Source: Bacteroides coprosuis DSM 18011 | GTDB lineage: Bacteria > Bacteroidota > Bacteroidia > Bacteroidales > Bacteroidaceae | Assembly (NCBI GenBank): GCA_000212915.1 | Contig: CM001167.1 | Span: 731,780-795,779 of the forward strand | DNA length: 64,000 bases | Direction: 5' to 3' | In this document: positions 52,977 through 63,817 of the stretch, one piece after another | Numbering within the stretch: position 1 is the stretch's first letter | Layout of the letters: each line of letters begins with the position of its first letter | Notes under the pieces: model-generated | Told to the model about the DNA's origin: nothing | Seen by the model: only the letters and a program-made list of their open reading frames with translations | The model's database searches: none | Made by a program: the position numbers and the translations under genes

Positions 52977-53309
52977 ATGAGCAAAGACGATTTTTTATTA
53001 GATGATCTTGATGATGAAAAGACAGTAGAGTTTATCAAAAACTATCTTCCTCAAGATTTAAAAGAGAAGTTTTCAGATGATCAAATTTATTACTTTTTAG
53101 ATTTGATTGATGAATACTATATGGAAAGTGGTGTTCTAGATTCTAGCACAGATTCTGATGGTTTCATCGATATTGATTTAGATGAGATTGTAGAGTATGT
53201 CATCAAAGAATCTAAGAAAGATGATATGGGAGAGTTTGATCCAGAAGATATTCTTTTTGTAGTACAAGGAGAAATGGAGTATGGGAATTCTCTTGGGCTT
53301 GTTGAATAA
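52977..53309 (+). CDS. Small highly acidic conserved protein, 110 aa
   Basis: No known domain recognised. More than a quarter of the residues are Asp or Glu (MSKDDFLLDDLDDEKTVEF at the start; SSTDSDGFIDIDLDEIVEYV in the middle), with a helical core (YLPQDLKEKFSDDQIYYFLDLIDEYYMESG). Similar acidic proteins occur next to trxA in other Bacteroidales. It may be a partner-binding or DNA-mimicking protein, but this is a guess. Last gene of the dnaE-trxA transcript, ahead of a bidirectional terminator. Confidence 0.72.
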   Translation: MSKDDFLLDDLDDEKTVEFIKNYLPQDLKEKFSDDQIYYFLDLIDEYYMESGVLDSSTDSDGFIDIDLDEIVEYVIKESKKDDMGEFDPEDILFVVQGEMEYGNSLGLVE

Positions 53310-53335
53310 AGACTAGATACTGTTTATCGAAATAG

Positions 53336-53369
53336 AAAAAGGGTTGTGATTTATTTCACAACCCTTTTT
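53336..53369. terminator. Bidirectional terminator between the dnaE and tsaE operons
   Basis: 14-bp perfect stem (AAAAAGGGTTGTGA, 53336-53349, with its complement at 53356-53369), A-run on the left and T-run on the right, serving both converging transcripts. Confidence 0.9.
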
Positions 53370-53372
53370 ATT

Positions 53373-53627
53373 TTATCTTATTTTTTCGAAAGAGATTTGC
53401 TGCAGATTATAGTAAAAGAAGAGAGCTAAGCCCATGAGAACTACTCCTATAATGGCATAAATAATTCGAATACCTTTTCGATTGAAGTATTTTTTAAGGT
53501 ATGCTACATTTCGAGAAGTGAAAAACCATTTTGCATCTGCTAGTGCTGCTAAAAAACAGACTGCACCAGCAATAAAGAATATGGCTTGCATGATGTAATG
53601 AGGAATAAGGCTAGGAACTTCTTGCAT
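53373..53627 (-). CDS. Small two-helix membrane protein, resembles immunity-17 (Imm17) family
   Basis: 84 aa with two membrane helices (IMQAIFFIAGAVCFLAALADA and IIYAIIGVVLMGLALFFYY) and, between them, the WFFTSRNVAYLKKYFNRKGIRI loop. The layout and the AxWFFxSRN motif match small proteins annotated as immunity 17 in Bacteroidales. Here it sits in an operon with tsaE and no toxin gene, so a true immunity role is doubtful. The start could be the Met at residue 13 (53591). Confidence 0.55.
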   Translation of the reverse strand: MQEVPSLIPHYIMQAIFFIAGAVCFLAALADAKWFFTSRNVAYLKKYFNRKGIRIIYAIIGVVLMGLALFFYYNLQQISFEKIR

Positions 53628-53643
53628 TTTATCTAATTAATAT

Positions 53644-54060
53644 TTAGTCTATAGTTACTAATCTACTACCATCTTCTTGTTCTTCGATCTTTACTTGTAC
53701 TGCATCTCCTGGCAGAAGATCATCAATGAGTTCTGGCCATTCTATAAAGCTTACAGCACCACTGTAAAAATAATCCTCGTAGCCCATATCGTAGACTTCC
53801 TCGAGCTTTTTAATTCTATAAAAGTCAAAATGATAGATCAGTTCTCCTGTACTATCCGAGCGATATTCATTAACAATAGCAAATGTTGGAGATGTAATTA
53901 CGTCTGTAACACCTAACTCTTCACATACTGCTTTAATAAATGTAGTTTTACCAGCACCCATTTTTCCATAAAATGCAAAAACTGTGCGATCTCCCATAGC
54001 TGCAACAAATTCTTTGGCAGCTTGCTTTATGTTTTCTAATGAATCTATTTTAATTTCCAT
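53644..54060 (-). CDS. tsaE: tRNA threonylcarbamoyladenosine synthesis ATPase TsaE
   Basis: ATPase that works with TsaB and TsaD to form t6A at position 37 of ANN-decoding tRNAs. 138 aa; Walker [17 protein letters not shown] (about 30-45), then [11 protein letters not shown] and [22 protein letters not shown], both typical of TsaE. Lies between the metal permease gene (11 bases upstream) and the small membrane protein (16 bases downstream). Confidence 0.95.
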   Translation of the reverse strand: MEIKIDSLENIKQAAKEFVAAMGDRTVFAFYGKMGAGKTTFIKAVCEELGVTDVITSPTFAIVNEYRSDSTGELIYHFDFYRIKKLEEVYDMGYEDYFYSGAVSFIEWPELIDDLLPGDAVQVKIEEQEDGSRLVTID

Positions 54061-54071
54061 AATTGGATATT

Positions 54072-54887
54072 TTATTTGATAATCTTTTTTAATTGAATTG
54101 TTTTCAAAAGCTTACATGAGACATAAATCAAGATAGAGAAGAATATAATGGATGCTCCAGATGGCACATGTAATAAGTAAGATAGGAATAATCCACCTAA
54201 ACATCCAACAAACCCAATCGCTATGGATGAAAATATAATTTTTATAAAGCTATTGGTGAATAGGTTAGCTGTCATTTGGGGTATAGTGAGTAGGGATATA
54301 ACTAAAACAATTCCCACCATATGTAGGCAGGCAACTATTGTTAAAGCTATAAACAGCATTAGTGTATATTCAAAGAAATGTACAGGTAGTCCTTGTGATA
54401 ATGAAAATTCTCTATCAAAAGAAATAGATATAATAGGATGTATAAATAAGGAAAAAAAGGCAATAAGTGCAACAGATAGAGTCCCCAGCATGATTAAATC
54501 CACTTGGCTAATAGTTAAGATGTTCCCAAATAAGTAAGTAGATAATTCTGGAGTAAATCCAGGGGCTAGGAATGTGAAAATAACTCCTACAGCCATTCCG
54601 AAAGTCCAAAATATTGCGATTGCTGAATCTTCACGGGTGTCTTTTCTCTTGGTAAGCCACTCTACTCCGAATGCGGATAATACTGAAAATATAGCAGCAG
54701 AAATTAAAGGTGAAAATCCCGAATATAAACCAATTCCTATTCCTCCAAATGAAGCATGTGTTAATCCTCCACTAATAAAAACTAATCGTCTAGTCACAAT
54801 ATACGTGCCAATAATACCACATGCTATACTAGCTAGTAAACTACCTATTATAGCAAATTGAAAGAATTTGAATTGTAATATCTCCAT
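54072..54887 (-). CDS. Metal ABC transporter permease (ZnuB/MntB type)
   Basis: 271-aa inner-membrane permease of the ABC-3 family for zinc or manganese uptake. About eight helices; conserved [32 protein letters not shown] near residues 18-48, LNI-type [14 protein letters not shown] and [19 protein letters not shown]. No ATPase or substrate-binding protein gene is near, so its partners are encoded elsewhere. The metal cannot be decided from sequence. Confidence 0.9.
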   Translation of the reverse strand: MEILQFKFFQFAIIGSLLASIACGIIGTYIVTRRLVFISGGLTHASFGGIGIGLYSGFSPLISAAIFSVLSAFGVEWLTKRKDTREDSAIAIFWTFGMAVGVIFTFLAPGFTPELSTYLFGNILTISQVDLIMLGTLSVALIAFFSLFIHPIISISFDREFSLSQGLPVHFFEYTLMLFIALTIVACLHMVGIVLVISLLTIPQMTANLFTNSFIKIIFSSIAIGFVGCLGGLFLSYLLHVPSGASIIFFSILIYVSCKLLKTIQLKKIIK

Positions 54888-54895
54888 ATATCTTA

Positions 54896-55315
54896 TTAAT
54901 GAAATCTTCTTTCTCCTACGATGAGGAATACTTCATCCTTAATAGAATTGGGTAGTCCTATACCTCTAAGCATTAAACTCCGTACCCATCCTGCTACATC
55001 TGTCTCCTGCATGGTGTAAAATACATCACGGAACATATCTGCTTGCTTCTCGCTATAGTCTTCAGGGCTATAACCAATGAACTGATCTAGTTCCTCGTCG
55101 TCGTAATACTCTATTTCTTTACTTACTGCAGCGAGCAAACTATCTTTCTCACAGATAGAATGTTGCCCACAACACTCTGTATCAACTTCTTTAACCTCAG
55201 GATAAGATTCTAGTTCTCCACTTTCAATCTTTTTATCTATTTTTTTATTTCGTAAAATACCAGCTAAAAAAGCGATAATACCTATTGCAATTAAAAAAAC
55301 TATAAGTACTCCCAT
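54896..55315 (-). CDS. Membrane-anchored conserved hypothetical protein, 139 aa
   Basis: One N-terminal membrane helix (VLIVFLIAIGIIAFLAGIL), a short linker with a cysteine cluster (VDTECCGQHSICEKD, about 45-60) and an acidic helical domain (YYDDEELDQFIGYSPEDYSEKQADMFRDVFYTM), ending in LPNSIKDEVFLIVGERRFH. Homologous genes in Bacteroidales are often labelled 'phospholipase' without visible support; I see no lipase motif. It precedes the metal permease by 8 bases, and a TAnnTTTG-type box (TAACTTTG) lies on the minus strand at 55345-55338. The cysteines could bind metal, in keeping with its neighbour, but that is inference. Confidence 0.65.
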   Translation of the reverse strand: MGVLIVFLIAIGIIAFLAGILRNKKIDKKIESGELESYPEVKEVDTECCGQHSICEKDSLLAAVSKEIEYYDDEELDQFIGYSPEDYSEKQADMFRDVFYTMQETDVAGWVRSLMLRGIGLPNSIKDEVFLIVGERRFH

Positions 55316-55375
55316 AATTATAACATATATTCATCTACAAAGTTAGCTATAATAATGGCTAACTTTTCTATTCTT

Positions 55376-56602
55376 TCATTTTTTTAGCAGATTTACACCT
55401 GCTTTGGTTAAGTCTTCCCAATAGTTAGGATAAGATTTTGTTACTACATCAGGTTCATTGATGAGTAGGTGTGGAAAGACAATTGCTGCTGGGGCAAAAG
55501 CCATAGCCATTCTATGGTCATCATAAGTTTCAATGATGGGCTGTTGCTCAGCAAGACAGCGTTCTCCTTTCCATGATAGCTCCTTATTTCCTTTTTCTAC
55601 TAAAATATATCCTAGTTTCTTCATTTCTTGAACTAAGGCATCTATTCGATCTGTTTCTTTAATGCGAAGGGTGTCTAGTCCGGTAAATTTAAAAGGAACA
55701 TTTAGTAACGTTGCAGCGACTACAAAGGTTTGAGCTAAATCGGGAATTTCTGTAAAATCAATTTCTATGACAGAGCTTATCTGATTCGTTTTGAAAAGAT
55801 GTAATCCTTCAGGAGTCTGTTTATAACGAACTCCTAATTTTTCAAATTCCTTAGCTCCTTTAAAATCTCCTTGTAAACTAGGTATAACCATATCGGTTAA
55901 TAAAATCTCAGCTTTATCTGATAGAGCAACGATGGAAAACCAATAAGATGCTGCACTCCAATCAGGTTCTATATTTAAAGTTGTAGGCTTATAGGGTTGA
56001 GGCTCCACTTGTATTGAGTTTGACATATACCAATAGGCTTTTGCTCCACACTGATTCATCAATGCTAGAGTCATGTCGATATAAGGTTTTGATGCAATAT
56101 GTCCTTTTAGTTCTATTTGTAATCCTTTTTCTAGTGTCGGAGCTATTAGTAGTAAAGCAGTAATAAATTGAGAACTGATACTACCATCTAAGGATAATTT
56201 ACTGCCTTCCAACTTTTTCCCTACGATCCGTAAAGGTGGAAATCCTTTTTTGTCAGTGTATTGGATATCAGCACCAATCTTCCTTAATGCATCTACAAGT
56301 ATATGAATAGGTCTGTTTTGCATTCTTTCGGTTCCAGTAATAATTCTTGTTCCTGTAGTAACCGATAAGTAAGCAGTTAAAAAGCGCATTGACGTACCAG
56401 CTGCTAATATATTAATAACCTCATTAGTTGAAACTAATGCTGTTTTCATTACGTCTGTGTCATCACATACGGCTAAATGATTTGGTAAGATCCCGTTTTG
56501 TGTTAGAGCATAGATGATAAGTGCCCTATTGCTGATACTTTTAGATGTAGGCAACGTGATTTTTCCTTTTATTTCGGGTGGAAACTGAAGTTGATAACGC
56601 AT
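55376..56602 (-). CDS. aroA: 3-phosphoshikimate 1-carboxyvinyltransferase (EPSP synthase)
   Basis: Sixth step of the shikimate pathway, transferring enolpyruvate from PEP. 408 aa. Substrate-contact segments: KITLPTSKSISNRALII (phosphoshikimate site), NILAAGTSMRFLTAYL, GTERMQNRPIHILVDALRKIGA and LRIKETDRIDALVQEMKKLG. The usual NxGT(A/T)xR of the family reads AAGTSMR here. The YDDHRMAMAFAPAA motif contains the catalytic Asp. The box TAACTTTG on the minus strand (56646-56639) is a probable -7 element. Confidence 0.95.
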   Translation of the reverse strand: MRYQLQFPPEIKGKITLPTSKSISNRALIIYALTQNGILPNHLAVCDDTDVMKTALVSTNEVINILAAGTSMRFLTAYLSVTTGTRIITGTERMQNRPIHILVDALRKIGADIQYTDKKGFPPLRIVGKKLEGSKLSLDGSISSQFITALLLIAPTLEKGLQIELKGHIASKPYIDMTLALMNQCGAKAYWYMSNSIQVEPQPYKPTTLNIEPDWSAASYWFSIVALSDKAEILLTDMVIPSLQGDFKGAKEFEKLGVRYKQTPEGLHLFKTNQISSVIEIDFTEIPDLAQTFVVAATLLNVPFKFTGLDTLRIKETDRIDALVQEMKKLGYILVEKGNKELSWKGERCLAEQQPIIETYDDHRMAMAFAPAAIVFPHLLINEPDVVTKSYPNYWEDLTKAGVNLLKK

Positions 56603-56739
56603 TTTATCTGAGATTTATTAAGTAAAGTATGTATATTACAAAGTTAGAAAATATAGTGCATTCCAAAAATAAAAAGAAGTTTAACAACAAGCTCTTTGCA
56701 TTTTGTATCTTTGCTTGACAACCTAAAGTTTTTTGTAGT

Positions 56740-57738
56740 ATGAAAAAGTCACTTTTATTATCCTTATTAATTCTTTTTTCATTCTCTGTTTTTAGTCAGA
56801 CGCCTATTGATAAAGCTCTAAGAAGTATTACGATTCAGGCAGCTCAATCTCATATTAATTTTTTAGCTCATGATGAATTAGAAGGTCGTGAAGCTGGATT
56901 TCATGGCGGAAGGATTGCTAGAGAATATATTATATCACGATTGACAGAATTAAACATCACTCCTTTAGATTCAGCTTATGTCCAACATTTTGAAGCATTT
57001 CGTGTGGATAATCAAAAGAAAGGCAAATGGCAGGTTGATTCCGACTCTATAGATTTGATTCAAAAAAGTACTCACCAGAAGTTGGCTATGTCAAATATCT
57101 TGGCATGTATTTATGGGAAAAAGAAAGATGAATATGTTATTGTTGGAGCACATTATGATCATTTAGGTATTGATCCTTATTTACATGGAGATAAAATTTA
57201 TAATGGAGCTGATGATAATGCTTCTGGAGTTTCAGCTGTACTTCAGATTGCAAAAGCATTTGTAGAAAGTGGAGTCCAACCTCAGCGTACAGTTGTTTTT
57301 GCTTTTTGGGATGGAGAAGAAAAAGGTTTATTAGGTTCTAAATACTTTGTTCAAAACTATAGTCATTTATCTCAAGTTAAAGGTTACTTGAATTTTGATA
57401 TGATTGGTAGAAACAACAAACCCGAGCAGCCCCAACATGTGGTCTGTTTTTATACAGAGAGTCATCCTACATTTGGCCGATGGCTAGAAATAGATTTGAT
57501 AAAGTATAATCTTGACTTGGAGCCAGAAATAAGACCATGGGATAAGCCGATTGGAGGAAGTGACAATGGTCCATTTGCTCTTCATAATATTCCTATTATA
57601 TGGTATCATACTGATGGACATCCCGATTATCATAAACCTACTGATCATTCTGAACATATCAATTGGGAAAAAGTAGTTGAAATCACTAAAGCTTCTTTTT
57701 TGAATATGTGGAGAATGGCAAATGAAGATATTTTTTAA
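56740..57738 (+). CDS. Secreted M28-family zinc metallopeptidase
   Basis: 332 aa with a signal peptide (MKKSLLLSLLILFSFSVFSQ). The M28 metal ligands are all present in order: His in GAHYDHLGI, Asp in NGADDNASG, Glu in WDGEEKGLLGS, Asp in LNFDMIGRNN, His in WYHTDGHPDYHKPTDHSEHI. The family covers aminopeptidases and glutaminyl cyclases; the tandem EE and normal spacing favour an aminopeptidase. Exported, probably periplasmic or outer-membrane facing. A TATCTTTG box (56706-56713) is the likely -7 element. Terminated by a hairpin. Confidence 0.9.
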   Translation: MKKSLLLSLLILFSFSVFSQTPIDKALRSITIQAAQSHINFLAHDELEGREAGFHGGRIAREYIISRLTELNITPLDSAYVQHFEAFRVDNQKKGKWQVDSDSIDLIQKSTHQKLAMSNILACIYGKKKDEYVIVGAHYDHLGIDPYLHGDKIYNGADDNASGVSAVLQIAKAFVESGVQPQRTVVFAFWDGEEKGLLGSKYFVQNYSHLSQVKGYLNFDMIGRNNKPEQPQHVVCFYTESHPTFGRWLEIDLIKYNLDLEPEIRPWDKPIGGSDNGPFALHNIPIIWYHTDGHPDYHKPTDHSEHINWEKVVEITKASFLNMWRMANEDIF

Positions 57739-57756
57739 TTGTTTTCTCAAAAGGAT

Positions 57757-57791
57757 AGAGGCTGACTAAGTAGTTTAGACAGCCTCTGTTT
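57757..57791 (+). terminator. Terminator of the M28 peptidase gene
   Basis: Stem AGAGGCTG (57757-57764) with CAGCCTCT (57780-57787), inner partial pairing, and GTTTT following. Beyond it, 57792-57859 holds only an A-run and the end of the metF message. Confidence 0.7.
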
Positions 57792-57859
57792 TAAATAAAA
57801 AAAAAGGAAAATGGGCAGTAGTATAAAATGGTAAGATGAAAAATAGCTGTTTAGAATTA

Positions 57860-58816
57860 TCACAAGATAGTTTTGGCTAATCTACAAATAGGATCTGTTT
57901 TTCCCATAGTGTAAAAATGAATCAAGTTAAATCCTTTAGAATATAAATCTTTTGATTGTTCTATCATCCACTCTATCCCAATCTCTATGACATCTTCTTT
58001 CGTCTTTGCTTTTATTACGTCATTGGCTAAATCTATGGGTATATCCACATTAAAACGGTACGGTATTAAATTTAGTTGACGTTTGGTTGATAAAGGTTTA
58101 ATACCTGGAATAATGGGTGTAGTGATACCTGCTGCTCTACATTTTTCTACAAAATCATAGAATTTTTGATTATCGTAGAAAAGTTGGGTGATAATATAAC
58201 TGGCACCTGAATCAATTTTTTGCTTTAGAAATTGTATATCAGCATCCATATTGGGAGATTCAATATGTTTTTCAGGGTATCCTGCCACTCCTATACAGAA
58301 ATTAGTTTTTGTTGTATTCAGTAATTCATTGTCGAGATAAATTCCTTGATTTTGATTATCTATTTGTCGGACTAGCTCGTTAGCATATCTATGTCCTTGC
58401 TTTTTGGGCTTGAAGTATATTTCGCTTTTTACTGCATCTCCTCTTAAGGCGACGATATTATCTATTCCTAAAAAATGGAGATCTATTAATAGATTTTCGG
58501 TTTCTTCCTTTGTAAATCCACCACAAAGAACATGAGGAACAGCATCTACTCCAAAACGATTTTGTAAAGCGGCACAAATGCCTACTGTACCTGGTCGCTT
58601 GCGAATAATACGTTTTTCCCATAATCCCTCTTTCGTTTCTTTATATTCATATTCTTCTCTATGGTAGGTAACATCCACAAAAGTGGGTTTTATTTCCATT
58701 AGGGGTTCTAAGGCTTTAAATATGTCTTGAATGTTTTCTCCTTTTAGGGGAGGTAAGATTTCTACAGAAAAAGAAGGTTTATTATTACTATATTTTATAT
58801 GTTCTGTTACTTTCAT
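57860..58816 (-). CDS. metF: 5,10-methylenetetrahydrofolate reductase
   Basis: Makes 5-methyltetrahydrofolate, the methyl donor for MetH, with FAD. 318 aa TIM barrel: SVEILPPLKG near the start carrying the catalytic Glu, PTFVDVTYHRE, NIVALRGDAV (about 120), CIGVAGYPEKH, YIITQLFYDNQKFYDFV and IIPGIKPLS. Last gene of metY-metH-metF; begins 12 bases after metH ends. Confidence 0.96.
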   Translation of the reverse strand: MKVTEHIKYSNNKPSFSVEILPPLKGENIQDIFKALEPLMEIKPTFVDVTYHREEYEYKETKEGLWEKRIIRKRPGTVGICAALQNRFGVDAVPHVLCGGFTKEETENLLIDLHFLGIDNIVALRGDAVKSEIYFKPKKQGHRYANELVRQIDNQNQGIYLDNELLNTTKTNFCIGVAGYPEKHIESPNMDADIQFLKQKIDSGASYIITQLFYDNQKFYDFVEKCRAAGITTPIIPGIKPLSTKRQLNLIPYRFNVDIPIDLANDVIKAKTKEDVIEIGIEWMIEQSKDLYSKGFNLIHFYTMGKTDPICRLAKTIL

Positions 58817-58828
58817 AGTTAAGTGGTT

Positions 58829-61800
58829 TTAAATGTATGCAGCTAACCAATGTTGTATTTCTTCTGGTTTTTGTCCTCTTCGCTTGGCATAGTCTTCAAT
58901 TTGGTCTGAATTTATTTTGCCAATGGCAAAGTATTTACTCTGTGGGTGTGAAAAATAGTATCCAGAGATAGATGATGCTGGGTGCATCGCATAATTAGTT
59001 GTGATGCGAACGCCTATATTTTTGTCTATTTGGAGAAGTTTCCACAATGTTCCCTTTTGTTGATGATCAGGACAAGCAGGATAACCAGGAGCTGGTCTAA
59101 TTCCTTGATAAGTTTCATCTAGTAAATCTTTGTAGGATAGAGATTCATCGGGAACATATCCCCATGCTTTTTTTCTAACATATTCATGTAGATACTCTGC
59201 ACTAGCTTCAGCTAGCCTATCTGATAGAGAGGATAGTAATAAAGCTGTATAGTCATCCCCTTCTTTTTTGAGTTTTTGAACTTTTTCATCCACTCCGAAA
59301 CCACTTGAAACACAAAAGAAACCGATATAATCTTTTTTACCACTAGATTTTGGTGCAATAAAATCTGCTAGTGCAAAATTGGGCGAGCCATTATTCTTCT
59401 TCATTTGTTGACGAAGGGTAGGGATGGTTTCTAATATTTTACCTTGTTCATCATATACTTCAATATCGTCCTCATTTACTTGATTGGCTGGCAAAAACTC
59501 ATAAATAGCTTTGGGTAGAATCCATTTGTTTTCTATAATCTTTTTAAGGAAAGCTTTTGCATCTTGGTATAAGGAGGTTGCAGATTCACCTACGACAGCA
59601 TCATCTAATAGGTCTGGAAATTTACCATGAAGTTCCCATGCTGAGAAGAAGGGTGTCCAGTCAATGTAGGGTATGAGTTGTTGTACATCTAGCTGTTTTA
59701 CTTGGATACCTTTATCCTTGGGTAAAATAGGAGTGTAAAGGTTCCAATTGGTTGAAAACTTATTTTTTCGAGCCTCATCTAACGGTATGAATTTTCGAGG
59801 TTCTTTTCTGTTCTTGTACTGGATACATATTCCTTCATACTCTTCTTTAATTTGATTTATAAATGTAGGTGCGGTTTCTGGATTAAGTAATAAACTAGCC
59901 ACTGAGACAGAACGAGAAGCATCTTTTACATGAATAACAGGGGCACTATATTCTGGTGCTATTTTTAGAGCAGTATGAAGCTTAGTTGTAGTGGCTCCTC
60001 CTATCATTAAAGGAATTGTACATTGTGCTTTTTCTAATTCTTGAGCGACATGAATCATTTCGTCGAGTGAAGGCGTGATTAGTCCGCTTAAACCTATAAT
60101 GTCTGCTTGTTCAGCTAAGACCGTTTGAATTATATTTTCAGTGGGAACCATCACACCTAAATCTATGATATGATAATTATTACAGGCCAATACAACAGAA
60201 ACAATATTTTTACCAATGTCGTGTACATCGCCTTTAACAGTAGCTAGTACAATTTTGGGCTTTGATGCATTTAGTTGATCTTGTGCCTTTAACTTTTCAA
60301 TAAAAGGTAGGAGGTAAGTTACTGCTTGTTTCATTACTCTAGCAGATTTTACTACTTGAGGAAGGAACATTTTTCCATCTCCAAAAAGTTGACCTACTAA
60401 GTTCATAGCAATCATAAGATGCCCTTCAATTATTTGTATTGGGTGTTCTACAGATTGCCGAGCCTCCTCAACATCTTGTTCTATAAAAGTAGATATGCCT
60501 TTAATTAAAGCATGATTAATACGTTCTTGAAGACATCCTTCTCTCCATACTAAATTGGGCGTAGCTGTGTTTTCTACTTTCCCCTTTAGAGATTCTGCAT
60601 ATTGAAGTAAGGTATCTGTAGCATTCTTCTTTCTGTTGAAAAATACATTTTCAATAAGTTCTAATAATCGAGGTTCTATTTCATTATATATTTCTAGAAT
60701 AGTAGGGTTTAGTATGCCCATAGTTAACCCGTGTTTTATTCCATGATATAAGAAAATAGAGTGCATAGCTTCTCTTACTGTATTATTTCCTCGAAAAGAA
60801 AAAGACACATTGCTAATACCTCCACTAATGTTGGCAAAGGGAAGATTATTTTTTATCCATTTTGTACTCTTGAAAAAGTCTATAGCATTGTTTTTATGTT
60901 CTTCCATACCTGTTGCTACTGGAAATACATTTGGGTCGAAGATGATATTGGCTGCAGGAAAGTGTACTTTATGAACAAGTAAATTGTAAGAACGTTGGCA
61001 GATTTCTATTCGTCTTTCTAAAGAATCGGCTTGTCCATTTTCATCAAAAGCCATAACAACTACTGCAGCTCCATATTGTTTTATCTTCTGTGCATAAGTG
61101 ATAAATTTTTTCTCTCCTTCTTTTAAACTAATAGAGTTAACCACTCCTTTTCCTTGTAAGCATTGTAAGCCTGCCTCTATAACTTCCCACTTTGAACTGT
61201 CAATCATAATAGGAATTCGTGCGATATCTGGCTCAGAGGCTATAAGGTTGAGAAACGTTGTCATTTCTTCTGTTCCGTTGAGTAATCCTTCATCCATATT
61301 TACATCTAGGATTTGTGCTCCTCCCTCTACTTGTTCCCGTGCTATTTCTAAAGCTTCTTCATAATTCTTATTCTGAATAAGTCGTAGAAATTTTTTAGAA
61401 CCAGTGACATTCGTTCTTTCTCCTATGTTTACGAAGGTGATGTTGTCCGTATATCGAAAAGGCTCTAATCCCGAAAGTTTTAATATTTGCGCCTCCTCAG
61501 CTTGTTTAAAAAGGGGAGTCTGTTGGTTTTGTTTATCAACCAATAGAGCAATGCACTTAATATGTTTAGGAGTTGTCCCACAGCAACCTCCCACTATTCT
61601 TACTTGGGGGTTGTTAATAAAAGAAAGGATATCATTTCCCATCTGTTCTGGAGTCTGGTCATAGTGCCCAAACTCATTGGGTAGCCCTGCATTGGGATGA
61701 ACAGAGAGAGGAATACGAACCTCTTTTCCTAACTGGATAAGATAGGGTATTAGTTGTTTTGCTCCTTGAGCACAATTGAGCCCAATGGAGAGTAATGGAA

Positions 61801-62512
61801 TATGAGAAACGGATATGGCAAAAGCCTCAATGGTTTGTCCAGAAAGAATTCTTCCTGAAGCATCTGTAATAGTGCCCGACAGCATGATAGGAATAGATAT
61901 GTTTCGCTCCTTATTGATGTCTGTTATCGCGAAAAGAGCAGCTTTAGCATTTAGAGTGTCAAAAACTGTTTCTACAAGTAGTAAGTCACAACCTCCATCT
62001 ATTAACGCTTCGGCTTGCTGCTTATAGGCAACATATAAATCTTGGAATGATACAGCCCTGTAGCTCGGTCTATTAACATCTGGAGATAAACTCGCTGTTT
62101 TATTAGTTGGACCAAGAGTTCCAGCAACAAAACGGGGTTTGTTAGGGGTAAGTTGAGTATAGTGTTCTGCTGCCTTCTTTGCTAATTGTGCCGATTTAAA
62201 ATTAAGCTCATATACATACTCACCAAGGTTATAATCATTTTGAGCAATTGTTGTGGATGAAAAAGTATTGGTTTCTATTATGTCTGCACCGACTTCTAAA
62301 TAGGCTTCATGAATCGCTTGCACAGCTTGAGGCTGTGTAAGCGATAGAACATCATTATTACCTTTTAGAGGAATTGTTGAGTCTGTAAAGAGAGTACCTC
62401 TAAAATCCTTTTCAGAGAAAGAATAGGATTGGAGCATTGTACCCATAGCACCATCTAATACTAATATCTTTTCTTGAATTAAATTCCGAATAAGGTCAAA
62501 GTTAGAGTTCAT
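58829..62512 (-). CDS. metH: Cobalamin-dependent methionine synthase
   Basis: Transfers methyl from 5-methyltetrahydrofolate to homocysteine through B12. 1227 aa, with all four modules in order: homocysteine domain ([14 protein letters not shown] near 20; zinc cysteines in GLNCAQG and VGGCCGTTP), pterin domain ([15 protein letters not shown], about 360-650), B12 domain ([22 protein letters not shown] carrying the axial His; [15 protein letters not shown]) and SAM-dependent reactivation domain at the C-terminus ([31 protein letters not shown]). The organism therefore needs cobalamin for this route. Starts 2 bases after metY. Confidence 0.97.
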   Translation of the reverse strand: MNSNFDLIRNLIQEKILVLDGAMGTMLQSYSFSEKDFRGTLFTDSTIPLKGNNDVLSLTQPQAVQAIHEAYLEVGADIIETNTFSSTTIAQNDYNLGEYVYELNFKSAQLAKKAAEHYTQLTPNKPRFVAGTLGPTNKTASLSPDVNRPSYRAVSFQDLYVAYKQQAEALIDGGCDLLLVETVFDTLNAKAALFAITDINKERNISIPIMLSGTITDASGRILSGQTIEAFAISVSHIPLLSIGLNCAQGAKQLIPYLIQLGKEVRIPLSVHPNAGLPNEFGHYDQTPEQMGNDILSFINNPQVRIVGGCCGTTPKHIKCIALLVDKQNQQTPLFKQAEEAQILKLSGLEPFRYTDNITFVNIGERTNVTGSKKFLRLIQNKNYEEALEIAREQVEGGAQILDVNMDEGLLNGTEEMTTFLNLIASEPDIARIPIMIDSSKWEVIEAGLQCLQGKGVVNSISLKEGEKKFITYAQKIKQYGAAVVVMAFDENGQADSLERRIEICQRSYNLLVHKVHFPAANIIFDPNVFPVATGMEEHKNNAIDFFKSTKWIKNNLPFANISGGISNVSFSFRGNNTVREAMHSIFLYHGIKHGLTMGILNPTILEIYNEIEPRLLELIENVFFNRKKNATDTLLQYAESLKGKVENTATPNLVWREGCLQERINHALIKGISTFIEQDVEEARQSVEHPIQIIEGHLMIAMNLVGQLFGDGKMFLPQVVKSARVMKQAVTYLLPFIEKLKAQDQLNASKPKIVLATVKGDVHDIGKNIVSVVLACNNYHIIDLGVMVPTENIIQTVLAEQADIIGLSGLITPSLDEMIHVAQELEKAQCTIPLMIGGATTTKLHTALKIAPEYSAPVIHVKDASRSVSVASLLLNPETAPTFINQIKEEYEGICIQYKNRKEPRKFIPLDEARKNKFSTNWNLYTPILPKDKGIQVKQLDVQQLIPYIDWTPFFSAWELHGKFPDLLDDAVVGESATSLYQDAKAFLKKIIENKWILPKAIYEFLPANQVNEDDIEVYDEQGKILETIPTLRQQMKKNNGSPNFALADFIAPKSSGKKDYIGFFCVSSGFGVDEKVQKLKKEGDDYTALLLSSLSDRLAEASAEYLHEYVRKKAWGYVPDESLSYKDLLDETYQGIRPAPGYPACPDHQQKGTLWKLLQIDKNIGVRITTNYAMHPASSISGYYFSHPQSKYFAIGKINSDQIEDYAKRRGQKPEEIQHWLAAYI

Positions 62513-62514
62513 TT

Positions 62515-63789
62515 CTATAAAAGTTTAAAGGCTTGTTTCAAATCATTTTTAAGGTCGGATATGTTTTCTAATCCTACAGAAAGTCGAATTAAATCAGGAG
62601 TAACTCCTGATTCGATTTGTTCTTTCACGCTAAGTTGTTCGTGTGTTGTTGAGGCTGGATGAATAATGAGCGATTTAGTATCTCCTATATTGGCAAGAAG
62701 AGCAAATAGTTTTGTATTGCTCACTACTGTTTTAGCAGCATCAAATCCTCCTTTAAGTCCGAAGGTTACCACGCCACTTTGTCCTCTAGGTAGATATTTT
62801 TGAGAAAGAGAGTTGTATGGACTTGATTTTAAGCCAGGGTAATTTACCCAAGCTACTTCATCTTGTACTTCTAACCATTTAGCAAGTTCTAAGGCATTTA
62901 TACTATGCCCTATAATTCTTAGTGGGAGAGTCTCTAATCCTTGTATAATTTGAAAAGCATTAAAAGGACTAAGGGCAGCGCCTAAATCCCTTAACCCTTC
63001 TACTCTCACTTTAGCTATGAATGCCGAATTTCCTAATGCTTCATGATAGATTAGTCCATGATATCCAAGTGAAGGATTGGTAAATTCAGGGAACTTACCA
63101 TTGCCCCAATTGAATGTTCCTGCATCTATGATAGCACCCCCAAGTGAGGTTCCATTCCCTGAAATATATTTTGTGAGAGAGTGTATAACAATATTAGCAC
63201 CATACTCTATTGGTTTTAGGAGATAGGGAGTAGCAACTGTATTATCTACGATCAGCGGTATTTTTGCTTCTTGAGCAATGCGAGAAACTTCTTCTAGATC
63301 AATTATGTCTAGCTTAGGATTGCCCAGTGATTCCACGAATATAGCTTTGGTATTCTCTTGAATTGCCTCTTTGAAATTGTTAGGTTTTAAAGGATTCACA
63401 AAAGAGGTATTGATACCAAACCTTGGAAGAGTAACTTGTAGTAAGTTGTATGTTCCGCCATAGAGACTGTTTGAAGATACAATATGATCACCTGCTTTTA
63501 GCAATGTAAGCAAGGCTGTGGAAATGGCTGAAGCTCCAGAAGCAGTAACTACAGCTCCGATACCTCCTTCAATAGCAGCTAGCCTTTGTTCTAGTACATC
63601 GTTGGTAGGGTTGTTTAGCCGTGTGTAGATATAAGTCGGAATTGAAAGGTTGAATGCACCTGCAGCATGATCTGCATTGTCAAAGACATACGATGTAGTT
63701 TGATAAATGGGAATAGCTTGGGTTCCCTCTGTTTTACTTGTGTTGTGCCCTGTATGTAAGGCTTGAGTTTCAAATTTGAGCTTGTTCAT
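62515..63789 (-). CDS. metY: O-acetylhomoserine sulfhydrylase (MetY)
   Basis: PLP enzyme that makes homocysteine directly from O-acetylhomoserine and sulfide. 424 aa, the length of MetY rather than of cystathionine synthase (about 390). Visible: [53 protein letters not shown]; and the PLP lysine in [22 protein letters not shown] (about residue 205). O-acetyl substrate agrees with Glu111 in MetA. First gene of metY-metH-metF, preceded by a Met-rich leader ORF and a terminator hairpin that together look like an attenuator. Confidence 0.94.
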   Translation of the reverse strand: MNKLKFETQALHTGHNTSKTEGTQAIPIYQTTSYVFDNADHAAGAFNLSIPTYIYTRLNNPTNDVLEQRLAAIEGGIGAVVTASGASAISTALLTLLKAGDHIVSSNSLYGGTYNLLQVTLPRFGINTSFVNPLKPNNFKEAIQENTKAIFVESLGNPKLDIIDLEEVSRIAQEAKIPLIVDNTVATPYLLKPIEYGANIVIHSLTKYISGNGTSLGGAIIDAGTFNWGNGKFPEFTNPSLGYHGLIYHEALGNSAFIAKVRVEGLRDLGAALSPFNAFQIIQGLETLPLRIIGHSINALELAKWLEVQDEVAWVNYPGLKSSPYNSLSQKYLPRGQSGVVTFGLKGGFDAAKTVVSNTKLFALLANIGDTKSLIIHPASTTHEQLSVKEQIESGVTPDLIRLSVGLENISDLKNDLKQAFKLL

Positions 63790-63817
63790 AATGTTTTGCT
63801 TTTAAAATTTTAGACAT

